A DNA stretch of 64,000 nt from Pseudomonas sp. 8AS (GCF_902506505.1 NZ_LR733406.1:2466826-2530825); one strand, 5' to 3'. Shown: positions 16,714 through 25,762, counted from the first letter of the stretch. The notes: a model not told the origin generated them from the letters alone. Numbers and translations: made by a program.

Positions 16714-18297
16714 ATGAATTACAAATACAAGAAACGTGGCGTGTCCTGCTTGCCGCATCATTTCAAACTGAGCCTGCTGGGCTGCGCCGTGAGCGTGCTG
16801 GCGATGCCGGGTGCCCAGGCCGGCTCCTTCGAGTTCGGCGACGGCATCGAAGTCGACTATCTCACCACCTTCAACTACGGCCTGAACATGCGTGCCGAAA
16901 AGCAATCGCATGAACTGCTGAGCAACATCAACGGCGATGACGGCAACCGCAACTTCGATCGCGGCAGCTTCTTCAACAACCGCGCCAGCCTCCTCGCGGA
17001 AATGGACATTCACAAGGGCGACTATGGCCTGATGTTGCGTGGTTCTTCGTTCTACGACTTCGCCTACAACCGCAAGAACGACAACCACTCACCGGACAGC
17101 ATCAACAAACTCGGTGATGTCAACGAGTTCAGCTCCGAGGCCGAAGACCGCGTTGGCAGCCGCACCCGCCTGCTGGATGCCTATGCATATGGCGGCACCA
17201 CCATTGGCGACAGTGGTTTCCTCGATATGCGTCTCGGCAACCAGGTCGTCGCCTGGGGCGAGAGCCTGTTCATCTCCGGCATTTCCGGGGTGCAGGGGCC
17301 GGTCGACGCGACCAAGGCCAACATCCCCGGCACCGAGATCAAGGAAATCCTCCTTCCCGAACTGCAGGCTTCCGGTCGCTTCTCGTTCAGCGACTGGACT
17401 CTGCTCGGCTACTACCAGTTCAAGAACCACCCCTACGAGCTGTCGCCGGCCGGCGAGTACTTCTCCTACGCCGACATGATCGGCCCGGGTGGCCAGTACC
17501 TGCGCATCAGCGAAGGGCCTCTGGCCCCAGGCGCCCCGGTTTGGATTCCGGGTGCAGCCTTCACCCGCACCGAGACCGACAATGCCCGCGACGGCGGCGA
17601 GTGGGGCGTCGGCGCACGCTACAAGCTCACCGCCTATACCGAGGTGGGGGCCTACCGGTTGCGCTATCACGAGCGTACGCCGAGCCTGCTGGCCAACTTC
17701 GATCCTGCCACCTTCACGGGTACCTACAGCCTCAAGTACTTCGAGGATGTCGACCTGACCGGCGCCAGCCTCTCCACCCGGATCGGTGACTGGCAGGTGT
17801 CCGGCGAGGTCAGCTACAAGGACGGCCTGTCGCTGTATACCAAGACCGGCGTGTCGCGCGGCGAGGCGACCCAGGCGCAGGTGTCGCTGCTGAAGACCTG
17901 GGGCGACAGCTGGATCGCGCCGCAGGCCTCCTTCGCCGGCGAATTTGGCGCCCTGCACATCAACGATGTGGACGACGGCGGCGTCGACGCCCTCGCCAAT
18001 GACCGCAATGCCCAGTTCGGCCAGTTCCTGGTGACCCTGACCTACCCGAACGTGTTCAACGGCTGGGACCTGGACGTGCCGTTCAGCTACGGCCATGCCT
18101 TCAACCAGTCCTCCGTCGGCACCTTCGGCTTCGGCGGCGATGGCGACGCCCGCGCCAGCCTCGGCGCCAAGTTCAAATACCTGAACAACTTCGAAGTGGG
18201 TACCACCTATAACGCCTACCTCGGTTCGGCCGACCAGCTGGAGCGCCCGCTGGCCGATCGTGACTTCGTTTCCATCAACTTCAAGTACAACCTGTAA
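16714..18297 (+). CDS. DUF1302 outer-membrane beta-barrel protein
   Basis: A 527-residue protein with a signal peptide (positive MNYKYKKRG, hydrophobic LSLLGCAVSVLAM, cleavage after AQA at about residue 35). A porin-like body follows, rich in aromatic alternating strands and ending in the FxxINFKYNL type of outer-membrane C-terminus. DUF1302 proteins are presumed outer-membrane channels for hydrophobic substrates. The gene is followed 17 bp later by DUF1329, its constant partner. ATG 16714 is preceded by GAGGGG; upstream in-frame codons lie in non-coding-like sequence. Confidence 0.9.
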   Translation: MNYKYKKRGVSCLPHHFKLSLLGCAVSVLAMPGAQAGSFEFGDGIEVDYLTTFNYGLNMRAEKQSHELLSNINGDDGNRNFDRGSFFNNRASLLAEMDIHKGDYGLMLRGSSFYDFAYNRKNDNHSPDSINKLGDVNEFSSEAEDRVGSRTRLLDAYAYGGTTIGDSGFLDMRLGNQVVAWGESLFISGISGVQGPVDATKANIPGTEIKEILLPELQASGRFSFSDWTLLGYYQFKNHPYELSPAGEYFSYADMIGPGGQYLRISEGPLAPGAPVWIPGAAFTRTETDNARDGGEWGVGARYKLTAYTEVGAYRLRYHERTPSLLANFDPATFTGTYSLKYFEDVDLTGASLSTRIGDWQVSGEVSYKDGLSLYTKTGVSRGEATQAQVSLLKTWGDSWIAPQASFAGEFGALHINDVDDGGVDALANDRNAQFGQFLVTLTYPNVFNGWDLDVPFSYGHAFNQSSVGTFGFGGDGDARASLGAKFKYLNNFEVGTTYNAYLGSADQLERPLADRDFVSINFKYNL

Positions 18298-18314
18298 GAG
18301 CGGGAGCAACAGAA

Positions 18315-19715
18315 ATGAAGACGACTCTTTTCCGTGCCAGCCTGCTCAGTGCAGGCATCCTTTGCGCATTCAGCCAGGCCGTATCGGCCAAGGTTTCCCC
18401 CGAAGAGGCTGCCCGCCTGGGCCAGGACCTGACCTGCTCCGGCGCCGAGCAGGCGGGTAATGCCGACGGCAGCATCCCGGCGTTCTCCGGCAAGTGGCTG
18501 GGCGCCCCTGAGCACATCAAGCATGAGGGCACCGGCCAGTTCTGGCCGGACCCCTATGCCGGCGAGAAGCCGCTGTTCACCATCACCGCGCAGAACATGG
18601 AACAGTACGCCGACAAGCTCAGCGAGGGGCAGAAGGCGCTGTTCAAGAAGTACCCGGATACCTTCAAGATGCCGGTGTACACCAGCCACCGCGACTTCCG
18701 TTTCCCGGACTGGGTCTGCGAGGCCTTCAAGAAGAACGCCACCAGCGCCGAGCTGGTCGACGACGGCCTCGGCCTCAAGGCGGTGACCGGCTCCAACCCG
18801 TTCCCGCTTCCGCAGACCGGCCTGGAGCTGCTGTGGAACATCAACAACACTGGCCCGCAGCCGCACAAGACCGAGCTGACCACCCAGGACGTGGTGGTCT
18901 ACCCGGACGGCAACCAGGCCTGGGGCAAGATAGAGAACAGGTACCTCGGTGTGCGTTCCGAGCCGGGGGCGCTGCGCGACACCGCCGACTTCACCCCGCC
19001 TTACGGCGGTATCCAGTCGCTGACCATCCAGAAGACCCACCTGCCGCTGCGCGACAAGGGCACGGTGTATTCAACGCGGGAGACCTTCAACTACAAGACC
19101 TTGCCGCGTGACGTGTACATCTACAACCCCGGTACTCGCCGCGTGCGCCAGGCGCCGTCGTTCGGCTTCGACATGCCGCAGGGTGCCGGTGGTTTCCGCA
19201 CCGTCGACGAGCACCATATGTTCAACGGCTCGCCCGAGCGTTACGACTGGAAGATCGTCGGCAAGCGCGAAATCTACATTCCCTGGAACGCCTTCCGCAC
19301 CAACCAGGCTGACGTGAAGATCGCCGACCTGATCAAGCACAAGGGCCATGTCAACACCGAGCTCATGCGCTTCGAGCTGCAGCGCGTCTGGGTGCTGGAG
19401 GCGACCCTCAAGCCCGGCTTCCGTCACCAGTACGCCAAGCGCGTGTTCTATATCCAGGAAGACACCTGGGGCTCGGCACTGTCCGACCAGTACGACGGCC
19501 GCGGCCAGCTGTGGCGCACCGTGCTGGGCAACTGGATGTGGGCCTACGAGTCGCAGACACCCTACTGGGGCATCGCCGCGCATCATGACCTGATCTCCGG
19601 CGCCTACCTGGTGGACAACATCGCCAACGAGATCGGTGCGCCGACTCTGGAGACCAAGGAAAACTGGACGCCGGCCATGTTCAGCGCCGAGGCGGCGGCT
19701 CGCTGGGGTCGCTGA
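18315..19715 (+). CDS. DUF1329 periplasmic protein
   Basis: A 466-residue exported protein. The signal peptide is MKTTLFRASLLSAGILCAFSQAVSA, cut before KVSPEEAARLG. The family body shows GSIPAFSGKW, DPYAGEKPLFTIT, YNPGTRRVRQAPSFGFD and RYDWKIVGKREIYIPWN. DUF1329 proteins have a LolA-like fold and are thought to carry hydrophobic ligands or lipoproteins through the periplasm to an outer-membrane partner, here the DUF1302 barrel. The paralogue at 56314 has the same order of motifs. No lipobox Cys is seen. Confidence 0.9.
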   Translation: MKTTLFRASLLSAGILCAFSQAVSAKVSPEEAARLGQDLTCSGAEQAGNADGSIPAFSGKWLGAPEHIKHEGTGQFWPDPYAGEKPLFTITAQNMEQYADKLSEGQKALFKKYPDTFKMPVYTSHRDFRFPDWVCEAFKKNATSAELVDDGLGLKAVTGSNPFPLPQTGLELLWNINNTGPQPHKTELTTQDVVVYPDGNQAWGKIENRYLGVRSEPGALRDTADFTPPYGGIQSLTIQKTHLPLRDKGTVYSTRETFNYKTLPRDVYIYNPGTRRVRQAPSFGFDMPQGAGGFRTVDEHHMFNGSPERYDWKIVGKREIYIPWNAFRTNQADVKIADLIKHKGHVNTELMRFELQRVWVLEATLKPGFRHQYAKRVFYIQEDTWGSALSDQYDGRGQLWRTVLGNWMWAYESQTPYWGIAAHHDLISGAYLVDNIANEIGAPTLETKENWTPAMFSAEAAARWGR

Positions 19716-19771
19716 TCCGCTAAGAAGCGGAGCTCTCTCCTAGTACAGGGGGGCAATCTGAGTGTCACCGC

Positions 19772-19803
19772 ACAGCCTGTCAGGGGCAACCCTGACAGGC
19801 TGT
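19772..19803 (+). terminator. Rho-independent terminator of the envelope module
   Basis: ACAGCCTGTCAGGG and its exact 14-bp complement enclose a GCAA tetraloop; CTTGTTTG follows. Confidence 0.8.
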
Positions 19804-19863
19804 CTTGTTTGCGGCGCCCTGAGGCCGATCTGCTGCCGCCATCCCGATGGGTATTTTTTCACT

Positions 19864-19879
19864 TAGTCCGCTTGGACGA
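19864..19879 (+). promoter_or_regulatory. 16-bp palindrome, inferred LuxR-type operator (site 5)
   Basis: TAGTCC-GCTT-GGACGA followed by TGTGG, 90 bp before ATG 19970 and the nearest site upstream of surE. Confidence 0.78.
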
Positions 19880-19969
19880 TGTGGCACTCAAGGCATGACC
19901 ACATAGTCACGTCCGTACCTCCCATTCCCCCTGACGGTCAGGATGACTCCGGCCAGGTAAGAGGACGAC

Positions 19970-20194
19970 ATGATAGAAATAAGACTCGCCTCACTCGCCT
20001 TGCGCACCGCCCCTCGCCCGGGCCTAGCCCTGTGCCCCCTGGGGCTGGCCTCCCGCGACAGGGCCATGAGCAGCGGCGCCAATGCCAACGCCTGCGATCG
20101 CGCCGGTTGCCTCGCCAAGACCAACCTCAAGTGGCTTGACCACTACTTGCATGGCACCGGTGGTCTGCGTCTGGGCGACCAGGCAGTGGCTTAG
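19970..20194 (+). pseudogene. 74-residue frame, probable remnant of an exported SnoaL-like protein
   Basis: An open frame with a good ribosome-binding site (AAGAGGA) lying 90 bp behind operator site 5. The N-terminus is hydrophobic and signal-peptide-like. The stretch CDRAGCLAKTNLKWLDHYL..GLRLGD recalls the CDRACL..D.YL...LGDG pattern of small secreted NTF2-like proteins common near such clusters, but most of the domain is missing. It may be a shortened remnant or a genuine small protein. Recognition is weak. Confidence 0.35.
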
Positions 20195-20233
20195 CCGCAT
20201 CCCTCATCCAGCCACAGATCCGTAATTGAGCGG

Positions 20234-20266
20234 CCAGCGCCTGGTTGTGCACAGGCGCTGGTTATT
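20234..20266 (+). terminator. Hairpin between the remnant frame and surE
   Basis: CCAGCGCCTG and CAGGCGCTGG pair around an 8-nt loop, followed by TTATT. It would end or attenuate the site-5 transcript before surE. Confidence 0.6.
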
Positions 20267-20361
20267 CAACCCGGGCCCAAGGTGATCCTGCGTCTGTCAT
20301 ACCGCTCGATAGCCTGGTGGGCCTTCTTACCCTTCGGCTAAACCTCGTGGAGACAATAACA

Positions 20362-21351
20362 ATGAGAAATCTGCTTGCCACTTCCCTGACCCTGGCCGCC
20401 GTGGCCCTGGCGCAACCGGCTCATGCCTTGAACATCCTGCTGACCAACGACGACGGTTGCCGCGCCCCGGGCATCGCTGCGCTGTACCAGGCACTGGTAG
20501 GCGCCGGCCACCAGGTCACCCTGGTCGCGCCAGACAAGGACAACAGTGGCATCGGCGCAGCCAGCGTGGTCAGCCCCGGCCAGGCCCTGGCCATGACCGA
20601 GCTGGCTGCCGGCAAATACTGCGTTGGCGCTCCCGCCGGCTTCACCACCCCGACCGGTAAGAACATGGCCATCGGCACCCCGGTGGATGCGGTCAACGTG
20701 GGTCTTGATGTGGTGCTCAAGGACAACCCGCCGGACCTGGTGGTTTCCGGCAGCAACTTCGGCGACAACGTCGGCCCATTGACGCAGATGTCCGGCACGG
20801 TGAATGCCGCCGTACGTGCCATGTTCAAGGGCATTCCGGCGATTGCGGTGTCCACCGCCATCGACCTCGAGCTGATCATGCGCGATCAGCAGGCCGGTCA
20901 TCTGAAGACCCTCAATGCGCTGGACGACACGGCCAATTTCACCGCCAAGGTGATCGAGAAGGCCAGCGCCGCAGGCGCCACCGCCAAGCAGCAGTGCAGC
21001 AGAAGTCAGAACAAGTCGCAGCCGTTCTGCGAGCTGAACGTGCTGGGGCTGCCTGGTACCACGGGGCTGAACATCAACTACCCGGCCCGCGAAGCGGCTG
21101 AGGTGACGGGCGTCAGCTATGCACCGATCGGCGACTGGGGCATGGTCGGCTTCCAGGCCCAGCGCGGTGGCGATGGGGTAGTGCGGGTCAACCTGGTGGC
21201 GCCGGCGACACCGACTGCCGAGCAACAGCGCGCTGACGCTTACCAGTTGTTTGCCGGCAAGGCGGTGATCACTGTGATTGACGGCAATCTGACCGCCCCT
21301 GCTGCGCTGCACAAGCAAACCCAGCAGATGCTCGAGGGGCTGACACCCTGA
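20362..21351 (+). CDS. surE: SurE-family phosphatase, exported form
   Basis: A 329-residue SurE homologue with a signal peptide: MRNLLATSLTLAAVALAQPAHA is cleaved just before the first strand. The metal site is intact: LLTNDDG (Asp-Asp), DKDNSG (Ser) and VSGSNFGDN (Asn). Ordinary SurE is a cytoplasmic 5'/3'-nucleotidase of about 250 residues without a leader. This one is longer, with an inserted segment around residues 180-220, and must act in the periplasm. GGAG lies 9 bp ahead of the ATG. Its place in the steroid block suggests removal of a phosphate or ester from an external compound, or phosphate scavenging. The substrate is unknown. Confidence 0.88.
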   Translation: MRNLLATSLTLAAVALAQPAHALNILLTNDDGCRAPGIAALYQALVGAGHQVTLVAPDKDNSGIGAASVVSPGQALAMTELAAGKYCVGAPAGFTTPTGKNMAIGTPVDAVNVGLDVVLKDNPPDLVVSGSNFGDNVGPLTQMSGTVNAAVRAMFKGIPAIAVSTAIDLELIMRDQQAGHLKTLNALDDTANFTAKVIEKASAAGATAKQQCSRSQNKSQPFCELNVLGLPGTTGLNINYPAREAAEVTGVSYAPIGDWGMVGFQAQRGGDGVVRVNLVAPATPTAEQQRADAYQLFAGKAVITVIDGNLTAPAALHKQTQQMLEGLTP

Positions 21352-21387
21352 TGATGGTCTGACGCCCTGATTCAGGCGCAATAGTAG

Positions 21388-21419
21388 AAACCCCGGCACC
21401 TATGGTTCCGGGGTTTTTT
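21388..21419 (+). terminator. Rho-independent terminator of surE
   Basis: CCCCGG/CCGGGG plus ACC/GGT with one mismatch and a 3-nt loop, followed by six T. Confidence 0.85.
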
Positions 21420-21491
21420 ATGTCGCTGTCACGCGATAAGCCCAGCGATCCTGCCGACCTGTTGGCTTGTGCTGCTTTATGCGCAGTGTCT

Positions 21492-21555
21492 GTAGCCCGG
21501 ATGTAATCCACGACCTCCCCTGGGGGCCAAGCCGCTCCCATTGCAGCCGGGCTAC
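21492..21555. repeat. Degenerate REP-type element
   Basis: Begins GTAGCCCGGATGTAATCC and ends GCCGGGCTAC like the element at 5716, but the inner arms have diverged. Confidence 0.65.
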
Positions 21556-21566
21556 GGGTTGCGGGT

Positions 21567-22790
21567 TTAGTGCACCACGCGGGCGAAGGCGTCGGGCTGG
21601 TTCAGGGTGCAGCGCACGCCGCCGGGCAGGTTCATGCTGGCCACGCACTGGTTGCAGTGGGTGCAAGGGCTTTGCCAGGCCTCACCCTGTTCGGCGACTC
21701 GTTGCAGCAGTGCGCTGTCGTTGAGCAGGGCGCGGCCCATGGCGACGAAGTCGAAGCCTTCGCCCATGGCCTGGGCCATGCCCTGGGCGCTGCTGACACC
21801 GCCCAGGTAGACCAGCGGCAGCTTGACCGCCTGGCGCATCTGCCGGGCCAGTTCGAGGAAGTACAGCTCGCGGTAGGGCAGCGACGGCATGGTCGCCGGG
21901 CCGAACAGCTTCATGGCGGTGCGCTGCAGCGGGTTTTTCTCCAGCGGCAGCATGTAGGGCAGCGGGCTGTCGCCACGGAACAGGAACATGGTGCTGCGGC
22001 TGACCAGCCCGCCGCTCATGACGATGGCGTCGAGGCCGGCGCGTTCGAGCAGCTGCGCGGCCTGGCAGGCCTCGCCGATTTCCAGGCCACCGGCGCAACC
22101 ATCGCTGAGGTTGAGCTTGGCCAGGATCGGCATGTCCTTGCCGACTGCCTGGCGCACGGCCGCCAGCACTTCCAGGGGCAGGCGCATGCGGTTTTCCAGC
22201 GAGCCGCCATAGTCGTCGCGACGCTGGTTGATCAGCGGCGAGATGAACTGGCTGAGCAGGTAGCCGTGGCCCATGTGGATTTCCAGGGCATCGAAGCCGA
22301 CCTCCTTGGCGAAGGTCGCAGCAGCGGCATATTCGGCCACCGTCTTGCGCAGGTCGGCGGGGCCCATGGCACCGGTCAGGGGGATGCCGCTGAGCAGGCC
22401 GTACTGGTTGACGGCGACGCTGGGGCCGCGCGGACGCGGAATGTGGCGTGGCCGGTTGCGGCTGAAGCCGCCGCAGTGGGCGAGCTGGGCGCTGAGTGCG
22501 CCGCCCTCGGCATGCACCGCCGCGCTCAGGCGTTCGAGTTGGTTACGCACGCCCTCATGCAGCCACATCTGGTCGGGAAAGGTCAGGCCGTCGGGCGAGA
22601 CTCCGCAGTAGGCGACCGTGGTCAGGCCGGCGCCGCCGCGGGCGATGCCGGCGTGGTGGCGGATCAGGTCGTCGCTGGGCATGCCGCCCGGGCACATGCC
22701 TTCGAAGGTGGCGGTCTTGATCACCCGGTTGCGCAGTTCGAGGCCGGCCAGGCGGGTGGGGGAGAGGACTTTCTGCAACTCGGGGCTCAT
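21567..22790 (-). CDS. Old-yellow-enzyme-type NADH:flavin oxidoreductase with Fe-S cluster
   Basis: A 407-residue FMN TIM-barrel protein of the OYE/2,4-dienoyl-CoA reductase branch. AQLAHCGGFS, EIHMGHGYLLSQFISP, NQRRDDYGGSLENR and the phosphate loop VAMGRALLND are present. Near the C-terminus CTHCNQC followed by a Cys 12 residues later gives the four ligands of a [4Fe-4S] cluster. The FAD/NAD domain of full dienoyl-CoA reductases is absent, so electrons must come from a separate protein or directly from NAD(P)H. Its ATG overlaps the stop of the upstream RibBA-like gene (ATGA). It is the last gene of the four-gene minus operon. A reductase for an enone or dienone steroid is likely. Confidence 0.9.
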   Translation of the reverse strand: MSPELQKVLSPTRLAGLELRNRVIKTATFEGMCPGGMPSDDLIRHHAGIARGGAGLTTVAYCGVSPDGLTFPDQMWLHEGVRNQLERLSAAVHAEGGALSAQLAHCGGFSRNRPRHIPRPRGPSVAVNQYGLLSGIPLTGAMGPADLRKTVAEYAAAATFAKEVGFDALEIHMGHGYLLSQFISPLINQRRDDYGGSLENRMRLPLEVLAAVRQAVGKDMPILAKLNLSDGCAGGLEIGEACQAAQLLERAGLDAIVMSGGLVSRSTMFLFRGDSPLPYMLPLEKNPLQRTAMKLFGPATMPSLPYRELYFLELARQMRQAVKLPLVYLGGVSSAQGMAQAMGEGFDFVAMGRALLNDSALLQRVAEQGEAWQSPCTHCNQCVASMNLPGGVRCTLNQPDAFARVVH

Positions 22791-23925
22791 GTGAGGGGTT
22801 CCGCTGGGAGGTTGGAGGGTGTCGGGGCGTCTGGGGCTTGGTAGACGACGAATTCGCAGACTTCCAGGTCGAAACCCGAGACCGCCTTGTAGGCCACCGG
22901 CTGGCTGAGCAGACGCATCTGCCTTACGTTGAGGTCGTGCAGGATCTGTGCACCTATGCCCAGTGTACGCTGAGGGAATTGCGGTGGCCGTGGCCGGTAG
23001 TCGCCCTGCTGCAACTGGTTCAACAGCTGTTGTGGGGTCTCCTGGTGGGCCAGTAGTACCACCACGCCGCAACCCTCGCTAGCGACGCGGGCGAGGGCGC
23101 GGTCGAGGTTCCACTGCAGGGGGCCCTCGCTGGGCTGGCAGTCGAGCAGATCGCGCAGGGTCTCCGCGGCCTGCACCCGTACCAGGGTCGGTTGTGCGGT
23201 GCTGATCTCGCCCCGTACCAGGGCCAGGTGCAGCTGGCCGCGGTAGTGGTCGCTGTAAGCCAGGGTGCGGAAGCGGCCGTGGCGGGTCTGCAGCGAGTAT
23301 TCGGCGCTGCGCTGCAGGCAGCCTTCGTGCAGCAGGCGGTAGTGAATCAGTTCGGCGATGCTGCCGATCTTCAAACCGTGCTGGCTGGCGAATTGGCGCA
23401 GGGTCTCGCCGCGGGCTGGTTCGCCGCTCTCGTCGAGGATGGTTACCAGGCAGCCGGCCGGCTGCAGGCCGGCCAGGCGGCTTAGGTCGCAGGCGGCCTC
23501 GGCGGCGCCGGCGCTGTTGAGTACGCCGCCGGGCTGCGCCTGGATAGGGAAGATATGCCCCGGCTGCACCAGGTCGGCGGCAGTGCTGGCCAGATCCACC
23601 GCGACCTGCACGGTGCGTGCGCGGTCGGCGGCGGAAATACCGGTACTGACCCCGCTCGTGGCCTCGATCGAGAGGGTGAATCGCTGACTCTGTGCGCTCT
23701 GCGCTGCGACCATGGGGGCAGGCCGAGGTGGCGGCAGCGTTCTTCGGTCAGCGCCAGGCAGATCAGCCCACGTGCCTGTACGGCCATGAAGGCGATGGCG
23801 TGGTCGTCGACCCGCTCGGCGGCCATCAGCAGGCTGCCTTCGGCGAGGTTGTCGTCGTCGCCGAGCACGACCATTTCGCCGCGGCCCAGGGCCGCGATCA
23901 GCTCGGGAATGCTGTCCAGTTGCAT
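22787..23925 (-). pseudogene. RibBA-like protein, frameshifted and with lost active-site residues
   Basis: Two frames together make a ~379-residue RibB-GTP-cyclohydrolase-II-like protein. The first runs from ATG 23925 to LICLALTEERCRHLGLPP. The second continues with [32 protein letters not shown]. The join is a run of five C (plus-strand G, 23714-23718), where one extra base would restore the frame. Apart from this, the RibB metal and substrate sites are altered: the DREDEGD loop reads DDDNLAEGS and the RxGHTE motif reads SAGAAE. The GTP cyclohydrolase part lacks its zinc cysteines. It overlaps the next gene (ATGA) and shares TAGGAG with the previous stop, so the operon structure is intact. 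It is either a recent pseudogene, a sequencing slip, or a repurposed paralogue. Confidence 0.8.
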
Positions 23926-23934
23926 GGCGGGCTC

Positions 23935-24858
23935 CTAGGCGAGTGCGTGGCGCAGATCGCTGGCGGCCTGTTCTAGCGCGGTGGCGGCGCCCTCGACCAG
24001 CGGCGCGAAACTGACGAAGCCATGGATCATGCCGGTCGCGCGCTGCAGTCGCACCGCCACGCCGGCGTCGCGCAGGCGCTCGGCGAAGGCCTCGCCCTCG
24101 TCGCGCAGCGGGTCGTACTCGGCGCTGATCAGGGTCGTTGGCGGCAGGCCCTCGAGGTCGTTGGAAAGCAGTGGCGAGGCCAGCGCCTCATGGCTCTGAT
24201 CCAGGTTTTTCAGATACTGGTCACGGCACCAGAGCATCATCGTGCGGCTGAGCAGGTAGCCGTCGGCGAAGGCCTCATACGAGGGGCTGGCGCAGCGCAA
24301 GTCGGTGACCGGGTAGAACAGACACTGGTAGGCGATGCGCGGACCACCCTGGCGCAGGGCCTGGCGGCAGGCGGCGATGGCCAGGTTGGCGCCGGCGCTG
24401 TCGCCGGCTACGGCCAGGCGGTGGCTGTCGACCTGCAGTTCGGCGCCGCGGGCGGCCAGGTCTCTCAGGGCATGAAAGGCGTCCAGGGCGGCAGCCGGGT
24501 AGCGTGCCTCGGGAGCGCGACGGTAGTCCACGGACACCACCACGGCGTTACTCTGCAGGGCCAGGCGGCGGCACAGTTCGTCGTGGCTGTCGAGGTCACC
24601 GAACACGAAGCCACCGCCGTGGAAGAACACCAACAGCGGCAGTCCATCCTGCGCTTGCGGCCGGTACAGCCGCGCGGCGAGCAGCCCGGCGGCGCCATTC
24701 ACGCTGATCTCGCGGACTTCGGCCATCGGCGTCGGCGGGCAGAGCGGCGGCATGGTGTAGGCCAGGCGCATGCTGGCGGCATCCATGCGGGAGTAGTCGG
24801 GCGCCGGCTGGGCGTTCATTGGCTGCAGCAGGGCGGCGATCTGCGGGTCAAGCGACAT
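23935..24858 (-). CDS. Alpha/beta hydrolase, hormone-sensitive-lipase family
   Basis: A 307-residue esterase of family IV. The oxyanion motif is FFHGGGFVFGDLDSHD, the nucleophile is Ser in GDSAGANLA, and the acid and base are Asp in EYDPLRDEG and His in MIHGF. AAGGAGA lies 5 bp before the ATG. It overlaps the preceding SDR gene by 11 bp, so the two are coupled. In a steroid operon it would hydrolyse steroid esters or a lactone. The substrate is not visible from sequence. Confidence 0.92.
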   Translation of the reverse strand: MSLDPQIAALLQPMNAQPAPDYSRMDAASMRLAYTMPPLCPPTPMAEVREISVNGAAGLLAARLYRPQAQDGLPLLVFFHGGGFVFGDLDSHDELCRRLALQSNAVVVSVDYRRAPEARYPAAALDAFHALRDLAARGAELQVDSHRLAVAGDSAGANLAIAACRQALRQGGPRIAYQCLFYPVTDLRCASPSYEAFADGYLLSRTMMLWCRDQYLKNLDQSHEALASPLLSNDLEGLPPTTLISAEYDPLRDEGEAFAERLRDAGVAVRLQRATGMIHGFVSFAPLVEGAATALEQAASDLRHALA

Positions 24859-25681
24859 GGGCGTCTCCTTGCGGGTCGAAGGGGGTGAACTGCGGGTTGC
24901 TTTCACTCAGCACCGATTCCAGGCGGGTGCGCAGGGCGGGCTTGAAGCCCTTGTGCGGCAGGATCCAGAAGCGTTTCTCGGCGATCGCTTCGAACACCAG
25001 CTCGGCCACGTCGGGCGGGCTCATGCCCTGGCGGATATGGTCGTCGAGCAGGCGGTTGAACTCGCTGTCTGCACCCTGGCCCTGGTCGGAGGTCATGATT
25101 TCGCTGACCACCGGGCCCGGGCACAGCACCGAGATGCCGATCGGCTGGTTGAGGGCCGCCATCTCGTAGTGCAGGCTTTCGGAGAGGGCCACTACCGCCT
25201 GCTTGCTGACGTTGTAGGCGGCCATGAATGGGCTGTTGAGCAGGCCGGCGAGGGAGGCGGTATTGACCACGTGGGCCGGCCGGCCCTGGGCCAGCAGCAA
25301 TGGCAGAAAGGCGCGCACGCCGTTGATCACCCCTCCCAGGTTGACCGCCAGAGCGCGCTGCCACTGTGCCTCACTAATCTCCCAGCAGCTGCCGGTCTGC
25401 ATCACGCCGGCATTGTTGAACAGCAGGTCGACCGCGCCGAAACGATCCAGCGCCGCATCGCGCAGCTCCTCCAATTGCCCCGGCTCGGCGACATCAGTGA
25501 CCTGGGCCAGCACGGCTGCGCCCTCCGTGCGCAACTGCGCTGCCAGGCGCTCAAGGGCTGCACTGTCGCGGTCGGCAAGCACCAGGGCATAGCCCCGCGC
25601 GGCGGCCCGCTCGGCCAGGCCGCGGCCGATACCGCTGGCGGCGCCGGTGATCACCGCAACCTGCTGTTGTTGTTCCGTCAT
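24848..25681 (-). CDS. SDR-family oxidoreductase
   Basis: A 277-residue SDR, first gene of the minus-strand operon SDR-hydrolase-RibBA-OYE. TGAASGIGRGLAERA, LADRDSA (an Asp that favours NAD), FNNAGV, Ser in NTASLAGLL and Tyr/Lys in AYNVSKQAV are all in place. The C-terminal part is extended, as in 11beta-HSD-like and other hydroxysteroid dehydrogenases. It is transcribed away from kshA, with operator site 6 65 bp upstream. A hydroxysteroid dehydrogenase is a reasonable guess. Confidence 0.92.
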   Translation of the reverse strand: MTEQQQQVAVITGAASGIGRGLAERAAARGYALVLADRDSAALERLAAQLRTEGAAVLAQVTDVAEPGQLEELRDAALDRFGAVDLLFNNAGVMQTGSCWEISEAQWQRALAVNLGGVINGVRAFLPLLLAQGRPAHVVNTASLAGLLNSPFMAAYNVSKQAVVALSESLHYEMAALNQPIGISVLCPGPVVSEIMTSDQGQGADSEFNRLLDDHIRQGMSPPDVAELVFEAIAEKRFWILPHKGFKPALRTRLESVLSESNPQFTPFDPQGDAHVA

Positions 25682-25746
25682 GGTTCTGCGCTCCTCGCTG
25701 TGCTGACCAATGGCTGTCGTTATTTCAGGAGGGGCGTAGCGGGGCA

Positions 25747-25762
25747 TCGTCCGAGCGGACTA
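25747..25762 (-). promoter_or_regulatory. 16-bp palindrome, inferred LuxR-type operator (site 6)
   Basis: Read on the minus strand: TAGTCC-GCTC-GGACGA followed by TGCC, 65 bp before the SDR start at 25681. It forms a divergent pair with site 7, centres 37 bp apart. Confidence 0.8.

Larger units (their letters stand above)
19716..20361. other. Long intergenic region with terminators, operator and gene remnant
   Basis: 646 bp between DUF1329 and surE. It contains a strong terminator (19772), operator site 5 (19864), a short open frame that looks like a gene remnant (19970) and a second hairpin (20234). Confidence 0.6.

Noticed and set aside
23482-23925. The N-terminal RibB frame as an independent small gene
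   Set aside because: The continuation in the next frame matches the same family without a gap, so it is one frameshifted gene.
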